Assembly (NCBI GenBank): GCA_030631445.1
Contig: DAOVLD010000049.1
Span: 1-9,322 of the forward strand
Source of the DNA: Bacteroidota bacterium
GTDB lineage: Bacteria > Bacteroidota > Bacteroidia > Bacteroidales > VadinHA17
DNA length: 9,322 nucleotides
Direction: 5' to 3'
Both the position numbers and the translations under genes were made by a program. This document shows, one piece after another, positions 1 through 6,563 of this stretch (within the stretch, counting starts at the first letter, position 1; each line of letters opens with the position of its first letter). The notes beneath the pieces are model-generated. The model had not been told where the DNA came from. It did no database searches and worked only from the letters and a program-made list of their open reading frames with translations.

Positions 1-693
1 AAAGAATAATTTACTAAGATTAAGAAGAAGAATTGGATACTTCATCGACAGTTTCCATGATAACTGCCCCGTTTTACCATAAGTATAACGTGTATTAATA
101 TTGTTAAAGCCTGCCTTTTCCAGCTTCGTTTTAATTTCATTAACACCATATCCATCGCGCACATGTTCTTCAATGAAGGAATTACAATGATGGTGATGAA
201 CATCTGATCCTCCTTTATCTGATGGTGTGGATATTAGTAACAGTCCACCGGGGATAAGAGATTCATAGAAATTTCCGAAAACATTTTCATCATCCTGAAT
301 ATGCTCCATCACGTCAACTGACAGGATGAGTGAATATTTTTCTTTTTCAATAAATTCAACCAGATCAGCCATTTCAAAAACCACCCTGTTATCCCGGTTT
401 ATTCTCTTAAAAAAACGGTTACAATCATCAATTTGTTCTTTCTTTACATCAACAGCTTTAATATTCCATGCGGAAGAGAGACCGGACATAAAAAAAGAGT
501 ACTGACCATAACCGGCACCTGCATCTAAAACATTTAAGTTTTCAGCACTGTTTTTACGGAAAATCCTCAACTCTCTTTTTACATGCCAGGTACGGAGAAG
601 AAGAAGATCAAGTAGTTTGTAAAAGATCTTTCTTGTAAAGGGAGTTTTATTGAATAATGTCCCCAGTGCACGTTTTATGGGATCGTATTGCAT
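1..693 (-). CDS. Class I SAM-dependent methyltransferase, 3' end missing
   Basis: The reading frame is open for 231 codons from the ATG at 693-691 to the left edge, so the C-terminus lies outside the window. The Rossmann-fold SAM-binding motif I is VLDAGAGYGQ (residues 55-64), the acidic residue ending strand 2 is in IKAVDV (78-83), and the post-motif region reads LILSVDVMEHI (122-132) followed by LIPGGLLLISTP (146-157). Residues 161-182 (GGSD, a run of four His, then SFIEEHVRDGYG) resemble a stretch seen in uncharacterised Methyltransf_11/23-type proteins. The substrate cannot be read from the sequence. The start lies 8 nt after the rbfA stop, so the two genes are probably co-transcribed from the rbfA promoter, which may hint at a target linked to translation, but this is inference. 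No signal peptide is visible, so it is probably cytoplasmic. Confidence 0.87.
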   Translation of the reverse strand, partial: MQYDPIKRALGTLFNKTPFTRKIFYKLLDLLLLRTWHVKRELRIFRKNSAENLNVLDAGAGYGQYSFFMSGLSSAWNIKAVDVKKEQIDDCNRFFKRINRDNRVVFEMADLVEFIEKEKYSLILSVDVMEHIQDDENVFGNFYESLIPGGLLLISTPSDKGGSDVHHHHCNSFIEEHVRDGYGVNEIKTKLEKAGFNNINTRYTYGKTGQLSWKLSMKYPILLLNLSKLFF

Positions 694-701
694 TCCGTAT
701 A

Positions 702-1040
702 TCAGGAATTTAGAAGGTTATCAATTCGTATAGCATAATCAAGGGAATCGTCGATATAAAAAGCAAGTTCAGGGATACCCTTTACTTGCTTTCCAATTTT
801 TTTACCCAGATAATATCGTATTTCACCGGAGGTGGAATTCACCGTTTCTATTACTTCATCCTGTTTTTCCGAAGGGAATACACTAAGATACACTTTTGCA
901 AGCATCAGATCGGGGCTCATCCTTACCACTGTTGGGGTGATCATGTTCCCTTTGAACATATTCCTGGTTTCTATTCTGAAAATCTCCGCGAGTTCTTTTT
1001 GCACAAGTCTGCCAACTTTTTTTTGTCTTGTTGATTCCAT
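702..1040 (-). CDS. rbfA: 30S ribosome-binding factor RbfA
   Basis: The protein has 112 residues, normal for RbfA, a single KH-like domain protein that binds the 30S subunit during late maturation of the 16S rRNA 5' end and helps growth in the cold. Family features visible are the N-terminal ESTRQKKVGRLVQKELAEIF helix, the central strand region LMLAKVYLSVFPSE, and the C-terminal ELAFYIDDSLDYAIRIDNLL. The frame stays open upstream to about 1295, but that extension is encoded by simple repeats and would place the start above the likely promoter at 1061-1068. I therefore start at the ATG at 1040-1038; the ATG at 1049-1047 (adding MRI) is the only serious alternative. It is followed after 8 nt by the methyltransferase gene. 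Family assignment is secure; the exact start is slightly uncertain. Confidence 0.93.
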   Translation of the reverse strand: MESTRQKKVGRLVQKELAEIFRIETRNMFKGNMITPTVVRMSPDLMLAKVYLSVFPSEKQDEVIETVNSTSGEIRYYLGKKIGKQVKGIPELAFYIDDSLDYAIRIDNLLNS

Positions 1041-1060
1041 TATTCGCATGTTTAGACGGG

Positions 1061-1068
1061 CAAAGGTA
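1061..1068 (-). promoter_or_regulatory. Bacteroidota-type -7 promoter element for rbfA
   Basis: The minus strand reads TACCTTTG, an exact match to the TAnnTTTG -7 consensus of the Bacteroidota primary sigma factor. A start site about 7 nt downstream would leave a leader of only about 6-15 nt before the rbfA ATG, which is common in this phylum. A -33 element (TTTG-like, about 19-20 nt upstream) would fall inside the heptamer tract at 1082-1109, which offers only TTTA or TTTT, so the -33 match is poor. Confidence 0.6.
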
Positions 1069-1081
1069 CGAAAAGTGTAAA

Positions 1082-1109
1082 GTAAAAAGTAAAAAGTAAA
1101 AAGTAAAAA
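1082..1109. repeat. Tandem heptamer, four units of GTAAAAA
   Basis: Four perfect consecutive copies of the 7-nt unit GTAAAAA occupy 28 bp, preceded by degenerate copies (GTGTAAA) from about 1075. The tract lies directly upstream of the rbfA -7 box, where the -33 region should be, so changes in copy number or slippage could alter promoter strength. The rest of 1110-1315 is purine-rich, degenerate sequence built of phrases such as GTGAGTAGTTGAGTAAGTTGAG, interrupted by the octamer tract at 1175-1206. I see no gene in it. Confidence 0.85.
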
Positions 1110-1174
1110 GGAGAAAAGGTGAGTAGTTAAGTAAGTTGAGTAGTTGAGTGGGTGAGTAAGGAGGAAGAATGAAT

Positions 1175-1206
1175 CGCAGAGACGCAGAGACGCAGAGACG
1201 CAAAGA
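1175..1206. repeat. Tandem octamer CGCAGAGA, four units
   Basis: Three perfect copies of CGCAGAGA are followed by one variant, CGCAAAGA. On the minus strand this would be read as a spurious peptide containing CVSASLRLC, a string I recall from many falsely predicted short proteins in unrelated bacteria; this recollection is not a search result. It sits in the divergent gap between rbfA and trpS and encodes nothing credible. Confidence 0.85.
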
Positions 1207-1315
1207 AGAGAAAGGTGAAGAGGGAAGATTGAAGAAGAGGTGAGTAGTTGAGTAAGTTGAGGGGGTGAGTTGGAAGAGAAGAGTTCAAGGTTCAAAGACC
1301 TTAACCCGATTCGTC

Positions 1316-1343
1316 TGCCGACTGTGGACTGTTGACTGCCGAC
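1316..1343. repeat. Tandem heptamer TGyyGAC family, four units
   Basis: Four consecutive 7-nt units read TGCCGAC, TGTGGAC, TGTTGAC, TGCCGAC. The unit sequence is unrelated to the GTAAAAA tract nearby, but period and total length (28 bp) are the same. The tract ends 23 bp before the trpS -7 box, so it lies at or just above the -33 position. Confidence 0.8.
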
Positions 1344-1366
1344 TGATTAGTTACAAATATTTATAT

Positions 1367-1374
1367 TAGCTTTG
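1367..1374 (+). promoter_or_regulatory. Bacteroidota-type -7 promoter element for trpS
   Basis: TAGCTTTG matches TAnnTTTG exactly. Expected initiation near 1381 gives a leader of about 24 nt before the ATG at 1405. That is too short for a T-box or a trp attenuator, so no RNA-based tryptophan control is visible. The -33 element is not obvious. Confidence 0.6.
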
Positions 1375-1404
1375 TGTTCACCTTTTTTAAAACATATCTT
1401 TTTT

Positions 1405-2406
1405 ATGGAAACAGTAGTAAGCGGTATTCGTTCGACAGGGAATTTACATATTGGTAATTATTTTGGTGCACTTAAGAATTTTGTAAAAATGCAGCATGAA
1501 AACAGGTGCTTTTTTTTCATTGCTGATTACCATTCATTAACAACCCATCCCACACCTGAAGATCTTTATGGTAATGTGAAGCAGGTTTTAGCTGAATACC
1601 TGGCCTGCGGAATTGATCCGCAGGTGGCTACAATATATCTGCAGAGTGATATCAGGGAAGTTACTGAGTTGTACCTTTTGTTGAATATGAATGCCTATGT
1701 AGGTGAGTTGGAACGGACCACATCATTTAAGGATAAAGTACGAATGCAGCCTGATAATGTGAATGCGGGATTGTTAACTTATCCTGTATTGATGGCGGCT
1801 GATATCATTATTCACAAAGCAACAAAAGTTCCTGTAGGAAAGGATCAGGAACAAAATCTGGAAATGACCCGCAAATTTGCACGTCGTTTCAATACGATGT
1901 ATAAGACTAAATTTTTTCCTGAACCGACTGCTTATAATTTTGGTGAAACTCTTGTTAAGATCCCCGGACTTGACGGAACCGGGAAAATGGGCAAATCGGA
2001 GGGGAATGCAATTTATCTTATTGATGAGCCGCAAGTTATAAGGAAAAAAGTAATGAGAGCGGTTACCGATAACGGTCCTACACAGGAAAACCAGGAAATG
2101 AGCGAGCCGGTGAAAAATCTATTCACACTGATGGATGTAATATCAGAAGCAGATATTTTTCAATTTTATCTTGAAAAATATAACAGTTGTAAAATACGGT
2201 ATGGGGATATGAAAAAACAACTGGCAGAGGATATTATCAGTTTTAATGCTCCTATAAGGGAAAGAATTATTGAAATAATGGCAGATGATACATATCTGGG
2301 TAAAGTGGTAAGGGAAGGAGCTGAAAAAGCCAGGGAAAGTGCCCGGGAAACGATAAAAGATGTGAGGGAAATTATTGGATTTAAACAGTTTGGGGGAAGA
2401 AGTTGA
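1405..2406 (+). CDS. trpS: Tryptophan--tRNA ligase
   Basis: A 333-residue class Ic aminoacyl-tRNA synthetase that activates tryptophan with ATP and charges tRNA-Trp in the cytoplasm; the length is normal for bacterial TrpS. The Rossmann catalytic domain starts at once with SGIRSTGNLHIGNYFG, holding the HIGH-type motif as HIGN (15-18). The KMSKS-type loop is KMGKS (194-198), with Gly replacing the first Ser. VPVGKDQEQNLEMTRKFARRFN before it is the usual ATP- and Trp-site segment, and the C-terminal helices carry the anticodon-binding domain. An upstream in-frame ATG at 1372 is rejected because it overlaps the -7 box and adds residues before the conserved N-terminus. The stop codon lies in a repeated AGTTGAG phrase that begins the downstream repeat tract. 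The gene is monocistronic, divergent from rbfA and convergent with the GNAT-like gene. Confidence 0.96.
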   Translation: METVVSGIRSTGNLHIGNYFGALKNFVKMQHENRCFFFIADYHSLTTHPTPEDLYGNVKQVLAEYLACGIDPQVATIYLQSDIREVTELYLLLNMNAYVGELERTTSFKDKVRMQPDNVNAGLLTYPVLMAADIIIHKATKVPVGKDQEQNLEMTRKFARRFNTMYKTKFFPEPTAYNFGETLVKIPGLDGTGKMGKSEGNAIYLIDEPQVIRKKVMRAVTDNGPTQENQEMSEPVKNLFTLMDVISEADIFQFYLEKYNSCKIRYGDMKKQLAEDIISFNAPIRERIIEIMADDTYLGKVVREGAEKARESARETIKDVREIIGFKQFGGRS

Positions 2407-2560
2407 GAAGTTGAGTGGGTGAGTAGGAAGAGGGAAGAAGTAAGAAGTAGGAAGTAGGAAGTGAGCGAAGAGCAGAGAGCGGAGGGCGAAGAGTGAAGAA
2501 GTAAGGAGTAGGAAGTAGGAAGACAAGAAATAGGATGCAGGATACAGGATGCAGGATGCA
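2407..2560. repeat. Purine-rich tract of heptamer repeats downstream of trpS
   Basis: The tract is almost entirely purines plus T on the plus strand. In-register 7-nt blocks are visible: AAGTAAG-AAGTAGG-AAGTAGG-AAGTGAG at 2438-2465, a related three-unit block at 2499-2519, and a different family, GGATGCA-GGATACA-GGATGCA-GGATGCA, at 2533-2560. Long minus-strand frames across it encode only low-complexity Leu/Ser/Tyr/Phe-rich sequence and are not genes. Confidence 0.85.
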
Positions 2561-2569
2561 GGACAAGAC

Positions 2570-2601
2570 AAAAAATAAAGCCAGGCTTTTTAGACCTGGC
2601 T
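2570..2601 (-). terminator. Rho-independent terminator, minus strand
   Basis: A perfect 7-bp stem pairs AGCCAGG (2579-2585) with CCTGGCT (2595-2601) around a 9-nt loop. On the minus strand it is followed directly by TTATTTTTT (2578-2570); on the plus strand no T-run follows, so it acts in the minus direction. It could end the candidate small RNA at 2570-2644, or be the distant terminator (about 225 nt past the stop) of the Na/Pi-GNAT operon. Confidence 0.75.
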
Positions 2602-2644
2602 GCCCTGAAATTTCTTCCGGGTATATCATTGAGATTGCCTGTTG
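2570..2644 (-). ncRNA. Candidate small RNA, about 75 nt
   Basis: This is the only non-repetitive stretch in the 420-bp gap between trpS and the GNAT-like gene. It is bounded by a sigma-54-like promoter (2655-2671), which predicts initiation near 2644, and by a clean intrinsic terminator ending near 2570. The body contains no closed ORF: the frame from the ATG at about 2630 runs through the terminator into repeats. I recognise no known RNA family. Alternatives are the 3' UTR of the upstream operon, or a dispersed element with a built-in hairpin. Confidence 0.35.
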
Positions 2645-2654
2645 CTTAGGAAAG

Positions 2655-2671
2655 AACAAATACTGTGCCAA
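2655..2671 (-). promoter_or_regulatory. Possible sigma-54 (-24/-12) promoter
   Basis: The minus strand reads TTGGCACAGTATTTGTT against the consensus YTGGCACGRNNNTTGCW. The -24 GG and the -12 G have the right spacing; the mismatches are A for G after TGGCAC and T for C at -12, and the latter is at an important position. No bound activator site or rpoN gene is visible in the window. Confidence 0.35.
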
Positions 2672-2678
2672 AGAGAAG

Positions 2679-2826
2679 AAGTAGGTAGTATGTAGTAAGA
2701 AGTAAGTACCCGTAACTCGTAACTCCTGAACCCGTAACCCGTAACTCTTAATCCTGAACCCGTAACTCCAGATCTTCAACTCGTAACCCGTAACCCGAAC
2801 CCCGTAACACGAAACTCGTAACATCT
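2679..2826. repeat. Heptamer repeats downstream of the GNAT-like gene
   Basis: There are two families. AAGTAGG-TAGTATG-TAGTAAG-AAGTAAG fills 2679-2706 in a strict 7-nt register. From 2710 to the stop codon of the GNAT-like gene, units of CCGTAAC, TCGTAAC and CCTGAAC follow each other, largely in 7-nt register (for example five consecutive units at 2732-2766). The tract reaches within a few bases of the stop at 2827. No gene is seen on either strand. Confidence 0.85.
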
Positions 2827-4011
2827 TCAGACATTAACTTTCTTTGCCCGTTTGAATTCCTTATTACGGTCGAACAGGTAACGATAGGTTACATGGGTTT
2901 TTATGACCTTAAATCCTAATTCGTCGACAATACGTATCATTGTTGGATTAAAGTCACCGATCCAGTTCAACTCAAGTTCTTTATAAGGAAAATCGGATCT
3001 GAGGGCAACTTTCGAAAAAGCTATAATAATGGCTGCTTCCAATCCTTTTTTCTGGTGTTCGGGAACAACACCGAAGATCAATGCAAATGCTTTTTTACAG
3101 CTTTTCTTAATATTCTTGTAATAGAGAAATTTCAGTTTCCCGAGAAGGTTAAGCTTTCCGTTGAGGTGCTTAATGATTGGATTTATTTCGGGCATCATTA
3201 TAAAAAAAGAGATTGGCTCATTTTCATAGTACCCAAACCAGATCAGTTTTTCATCAAGAATGGTTTTCATGCTATTCAGCAAAGCCATAGCATGTACATT
3301 GGTAAACTTTTTCACACCCGGAAATCTTGCCCATGCTTTATTATAAACATGCCTGAATTCATTAGCTATAATATTCAGATTTTTTTTACTGGCATGCCGG
3401 AAACTATATTTAGGATTCTGAGCAACGCGATAAGCTTTTTGCCTGAGGGAATCACTCAATCCCTCTTCATTTACAAGTTTGTGAAAAGTAAGCTGATTGA
3501 AGTAATTCTTAAAACCATATTCTTCAAAAAAGTCTTTGTAATACAGAAAATTATAAGGCATGCGATAATTAGGCTCCCTGTCTCCTTCCGTAAGCAGTCC
3601 CCACCACTTGTCACGGTCCCCGAAATTTACAGGACCATCCATAGCCTCCATTCCTTTTTCTTTCAGCCATTCTTTACAGAGATCAAACAGGGCAAAAGCA
3701 GCAGCCCTGTCATGAACACATTCAAAAAACCCCATACCTCCTGTTGGCTGGTCATTATTTTTTGCTGATTTATAATCAACAAAAGCAGCCACTCTGCCAA
3801 TTGTTTTGTTATGTTCGTTTATCAGGATCCAGCGGATACCTTCTCCGTTCCGAAAATGTTTGTTTTTCTGAGGATCAAAAACAACTTCAATATCATGGTT
3901 AAGTGGTCTGATCCACCTCTTTTCATTTTTATATAATCGTACCGGTAACTGAAGAAATTCTTTTATGTTTCTTTTGTTTTTTACTTCAATAATTTCAAAC
4001 TCTTTATTCAT
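2827..4011 (-). CDS. GNAT-like acyltransferase-fold protein (YghO type)
   Basis: A 394-residue protein of a family common in Bacteroidota and related in pattern to E. coli YghO; its biochemical role is not established as far as I know. The signature DGPVNFGDRDKWWGLL (125-140), then PNYRMPYNFLYYKDFFEEYGF (148-167), matches the conserved core. The C-terminal half has a GNAT-like fold signature: FGVVPEHQKKG (313-323) resembles the acetyl-CoA pyrophosphate-binding loop, and FNPTMIRIVDELGFK (354-368) is typical of GNAT motif B. A substrate cannot be inferred. There is no signal peptide. I start at the ATG at 4011-4009; an in-frame TTG at 4017 is only two codons upstream and less likely. It begins 14 nt after the Na/Pi cotransporter stop and is very probably co-transcribed with it. 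Confidence 0.85.
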   Translation of the reverse strand: MNKEFEIIEVKNKRNIKEFLQLPVRLYKNEKRWIRPLNHDIEVVFDPQKNKHFRNGEGIRWILINEHNKTIGRVAAFVDYKSAKNNDQPTGGMGFFECVHDRAAAFALFDLCKEWLKEKGMEAMDGPVNFGDRDKWWGLLTEGDREPNYRMPYNFLYYKDFFEEYGFKNYFNQLTFHKLVNEEGLSDSLRQKAYRVAQNPKYSFRHASKKNLNIIANEFRHVYNKAWARFPGVKKFTNVHAMALLNSMKTILDEKLIWFGYYENEPISFFIMMPEINPIIKHLNGKLNLLGKLKFLYYKNIKKSCKKAFALIFGVVPEHQKKGLEAAIIIAFSKVALRSDFPYKELELNWIGDFNPTMIRIVDELGFKVIKTHVTYRYLFDRNKEFKRAKKVNV

Positions 4012-4025
4012 AATCAAGTATTATT

Positions 4026-6134
4026 TTAGTTGTTACTGGTTGACCATTCGAGGAGTATCCTTGCAATATTTGTAGCATGACTTGAAATGACCCTGAGCAT
4101 ACCAATAACCTCAATGTGATATTTACTGCTCTTGAGCGATTTATGAATTTCGTCACGGAGTCTTTCATAATGATGTTTTTCCAGTTCAAGGGACAGTGCT
4201 CGATATTTTTTGTATTTTAGTTTCATTGATTTAGCCTTCTCCAGGTTAACATCCCGGAAAACTTCAATAGCCCTGCTTATCTGTTTTAGAGTTCGCAGAT
4301 GGTAGTCCTCGATCTCTTTTTTGCCGGGTTTGGAAAATTCCAACTTTGAACCAGACCATTCCTGTGCCTTTTTAAAAAGTGTTTTAGAAATAACATCGGC
4401 CATTTGTTCAAATTCCTTGACAGTGTACATGATCTGGAATGATTCTCTGATCCTTTTTTCTCCAATATTCTGGCGGGTGATCAAAATAATGTAATTATTG
4501 ATTTTTTGTTGCAGGAAATCAATTCGTTCCTCTTTAAGAGAGATCTCTTTAAAAACATGAGTTTGTTTAGACAGAAATGGCTTAAGGATATCTGTCAACA
4601 TATCTTTAACAAGTTCACCCATCAGGATGGTTTCCTGTTTTGCAAGGTTAAGTGCTAATGCAGGTGTAGGGATATATTTCTCATCCAGGTATTTTAGCTT
4701 CTTGATTTTATCTTCAGGTGCTGGTTTTTTCGGAAAGATAAAGTTGATAAAATTTGCAAATTTACCTATAAAAGGAATTGATATAAGAGTAAGGGCAACA
4801 TTAAAAATTGTATGGGCATTTGCTATTTGCCTTGGTATGGCAATGCTTGTCTGGCTAAGTGTTTCAATTCCCACAGGATTACCTGGTGAAATCTGGTAAA
4901 TAAAATCGGCAAATGCCGGGATCCACCATGCAAAAACTATCACACCGAATATTTTAAAAAGTGTATGTGCAACAGCTACCTTTTTGGCTTCATTATTAGT
5001 ATTGATACTGGCAAGTATTGCTGTAACAGAGGTGCCGAGATTAGCACCCAGAAGAAGAGGGATTGCAGCTTCAAGAGTGAGGAAACCCTGGGTTGAAAAT
5101 ATAATAAGTATTCCGATAAATGCGCTACTGCTCTGTATCAGGGCAGTGAATAATGTGCCGATCAGAATTCCCATCAGGGGTTTTTCCAGTTTAAGTAGTA
5201 TCCCGATAAAATTTTCATCTGACTGGAGAGGAGACATAGCATCAGACATAACATTCATTCCAAAAAAGAGGATCCCAAATCCCATAACTGATTCTCCAAT
5301 ATTTCTCAGGATGTTGTTTTTTGGAAAGAAATATAAAACAAAACCCAGACCGATCATCAATAAAGAGTAATCGGTTAGTTTGAAAGCAATGATCTGTGCG
5401 GTAATGGTAGTCCCGATATCAGCACCAAGAATAATTCCAAGGGTTTGTGCAAATTGCATAAGTCCTGACTGGACGAAACTTACCAGCATAACAGTTGTAG
5501 CGCTACTGCTTTGTATAGTCATTGCAACAAAGGCGCCAACACCCACAGCAATAAAGCGGTTATATGTAAGTTTGCCAAGTATGGTTCTCATATTTTCACC
5601 TGCAGCCTTTTGCATTCCTTCGCTCAAAATTTTCATTCCGAAAAGGAACAGACCAAGCCCCCCTATCGTCCCGATTACAAGCATAAATATCCAATTGCTT
5701 TTTCTGGCAAAAACCTTAAAAACCTGAATGTTTTGAGTATAATCACCCCTGATTACAGCCTTTATCTGGTACTCACCTTCTTTTGTTCCAAGATGAACAT
5801 ATGTTTGTGCAATACCATTTGTGTTGGTCATACACACCGGGGATATAATTTCAAAGTGTGTAGAACCATCCGGTGATGTCAGAAGATCGAAATAAACTTT
5901 AGTATTAGCTATAGGCTTTGAATACTGGTTAACCAATTTTACCCTGAGAGGTTTTTCCGTTCGTTCATTAACTGTTTGATGCTGTTCATCTCCACTAAAA
6001 TTAAAAACATGTTCGCTCCGGGGTTTCAGGAGTTTCAGGTTTTCGTTCTGAGAGTAAATAATAAACGGTTTCAGGAACATTATTCCTGAAAGGACCATTG
6101 TCCAAATGACATATTTTAGAATCGTCTTTTTCAC
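4026..6134 (-). CDS. Na/Pi cotransporter-family protein with N-terminal Ig-like domain and C-terminal PhoU-like region
   Basis: A 702-residue membrane protein. Residues 1-29 look like a signal peptide or first membrane segment. Residues about 62-143 form a beta-rich domain resembling bacterial Ig-like (Big_1) domains, with VNQYSKPIANTKVYFDL and the TNTNGIAQTYVHLG turn; it should lie outside the inner membrane. Two inverted Na_Pi_cotrans repeats follow (about 147-465) with the hallmark QSSSATT (208-214) and QSSSAF (334-339) motifs, plus GADIGTT (237-243) and GANLGTS (363-369). About 490-702 is a charged helical region like PhoU and presumably cytosolic. The family (NptA/YjbB) moves phosphate with sodium, and YjbB exports phosphate, so direction here is open. 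The start is GTG at 6134-6132: an in-frame stop lies just upstream and the next ATG would cut the signal segment. The GNAT-like gene follows after 14 nt. Confidence 0.93.
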   Translation of the reverse strand: MKKTILKYVIWTMVLSGIMFLKPFIIYSQNENLKLLKPRSEHVFNFSGDEQHQTVNERTEKPLRVKLVNQYSKPIANTKVYFDLLTSPDGSTHFEIISPVCMTNTNGIAQTYVHLGTKEGEYQIKAVIRGDYTQNIQVFKVFARKSNWIFMLVIGTIGGLGLFLFGMKILSEGMQKAAGENMRTILGKLTYNRFIAVGVGAFVAMTIQSSSATTVMLVSFVQSGLMQFAQTLGIILGADIGTTITAQIIAFKLTDYSLLMIGLGFVLYFFPKNNILRNIGESVMGFGILFFGMNVMSDAMSPLQSDENFIGILLKLEKPLMGILIGTLFTALIQSSSAFIGILIIFSTQGFLTLEAAIPLLLGANLGTSVTAILASINTNNEAKKVAVAHTLFKIFGVIVFAWWIPAFADFIYQISPGNPVGIETLSQTSIAIPRQIANAHTIFNVALTLISIPFIGKFANFINFIFPKKPAPEDKIKKLKYLDEKYIPTPALALNLAKQETILMGELVKDMLTDILKPFLSKQTHVFKEISLKEERIDFLQQKINNYIILITRQNIGEKRIRESFQIMYTVKEFEQMADVISKTLFKKAQEWSGSKLEFSKPGKKEIEDYHLRTLKQISRAIEVFRDVNLEKAKSMKLKYKKYRALSLELEKHHYERLRDEIHKSLKSSKYHIEVIGMLRVISSHATNIARILLEWSTSNN

Positions 6135-6184
6135 AGAAATGACAAATCCGGATTAACCTGCATTTAGTTTATAACTGCAAGAAC

Positions 6185-6226
6185 ATTGCTTTGTAAATTT
6201 ACCCTATGAAATATTGCTTTGCAATA
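6185..6226. promoter_or_regulatory. Direct repeats and palindrome upstream of the Na/Pi gene
   Basis: ATTGCTTTG occurs at 6185-6193 and again at 6213-6221, 28 bp apart. The second copy is part of a palindrome TATTGC-TTT-GCAATA (6212-6226). They lie about 50-90 bp above the GTG start and could be operator sites or a leader hairpin. No clear TAnnTTTG box is seen on the minus strand here, so the promoter of this operon is unassigned. Confidence 0.3.
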
Positions 6227-6286
6227 AATTTTCGATTTATTTCACAGGGGGAATTAAAAAATGTGCTAATTGTACTTAAAGTGATA

Positions 6287-6563
6287 AAATGAGTAAATGA
6301 GTAAATGGGAAGAGGAGAAGATGAGAAGAGGAGAAGATGAGAAGAGGAGAAGATGAGAAGAGGAGAAGATGAGAAGAGGAGAAGATGAGAAGAGGAGAAG
6401 ATGAGAAAAGGAGAAGATGAGAAAAGGAGAAGATGAGAAAAGGAGAAGATGAGAAAAGGAGAAGATGAGAAGAGGAGAAGATGAGAAGAGGAGAAGATGA
6501 GAAGAGGAGAAGATGAGAAGAGGAGAAGATGAGAAAAGGAGAAGATGAGAAGAGGAGAGGGGG
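6287..6563. repeat. 16-bp tandem array (about 16 units) preceded by an octamer tract
   Basis: Units of AGAAGAGGAGAAGATG run head to tail from 6308: fifteen near-perfect copies to 6547, then one decaying copy to about 6563. Two unit types differ at one base (AGAAGAGG or AGAAAAGG) and occur in blocks: G-type in units 1-6, A-type 7-10, G-type 11-14, A-type 15. Each G-type unit contains the 14-nt mirror repeat AGAAGAGGAGAAGA. Just before it are three 8-nt units (AAATGAGT twice, AAATGGGA, 6287-6310). The plus strand is nearly pure purine. The period is not a multiple of 3 and there is no coding frame. Region 6564-6616 continues as degenerate purine-rich sequence. Confidence 0.95.

Noticed and set aside
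183..197. Run of four His in the methyltransferase as a cloning tag
   Set aside because: It is internal, in a conserved loop context, with no vector sequence around it.
1041..1295. N-terminal extension of the rbfA frame by about 85 residues
   Set aside because: It is encoded by simple repeats, lies above the -7 promoter box, and RbfA is normally about 110-130 residues and starts at the conserved helix.
2381..2824. Long minus-strand open frames between trpS and the GNAT-like gene
   Set aside because: They are low-complexity translations of heptamer tracts, with no conserved domain or credible start.
4627..5876. Plus-strand open frames opposite the Na/Pi gene
   Set aside because: They are antisense shadows of a well-conserved membrane protein and show no family features.
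6308..6563. CRISPR array
   Set aside because: The units are contiguous 16-mers with no unique spacers, and no cas genes are present.
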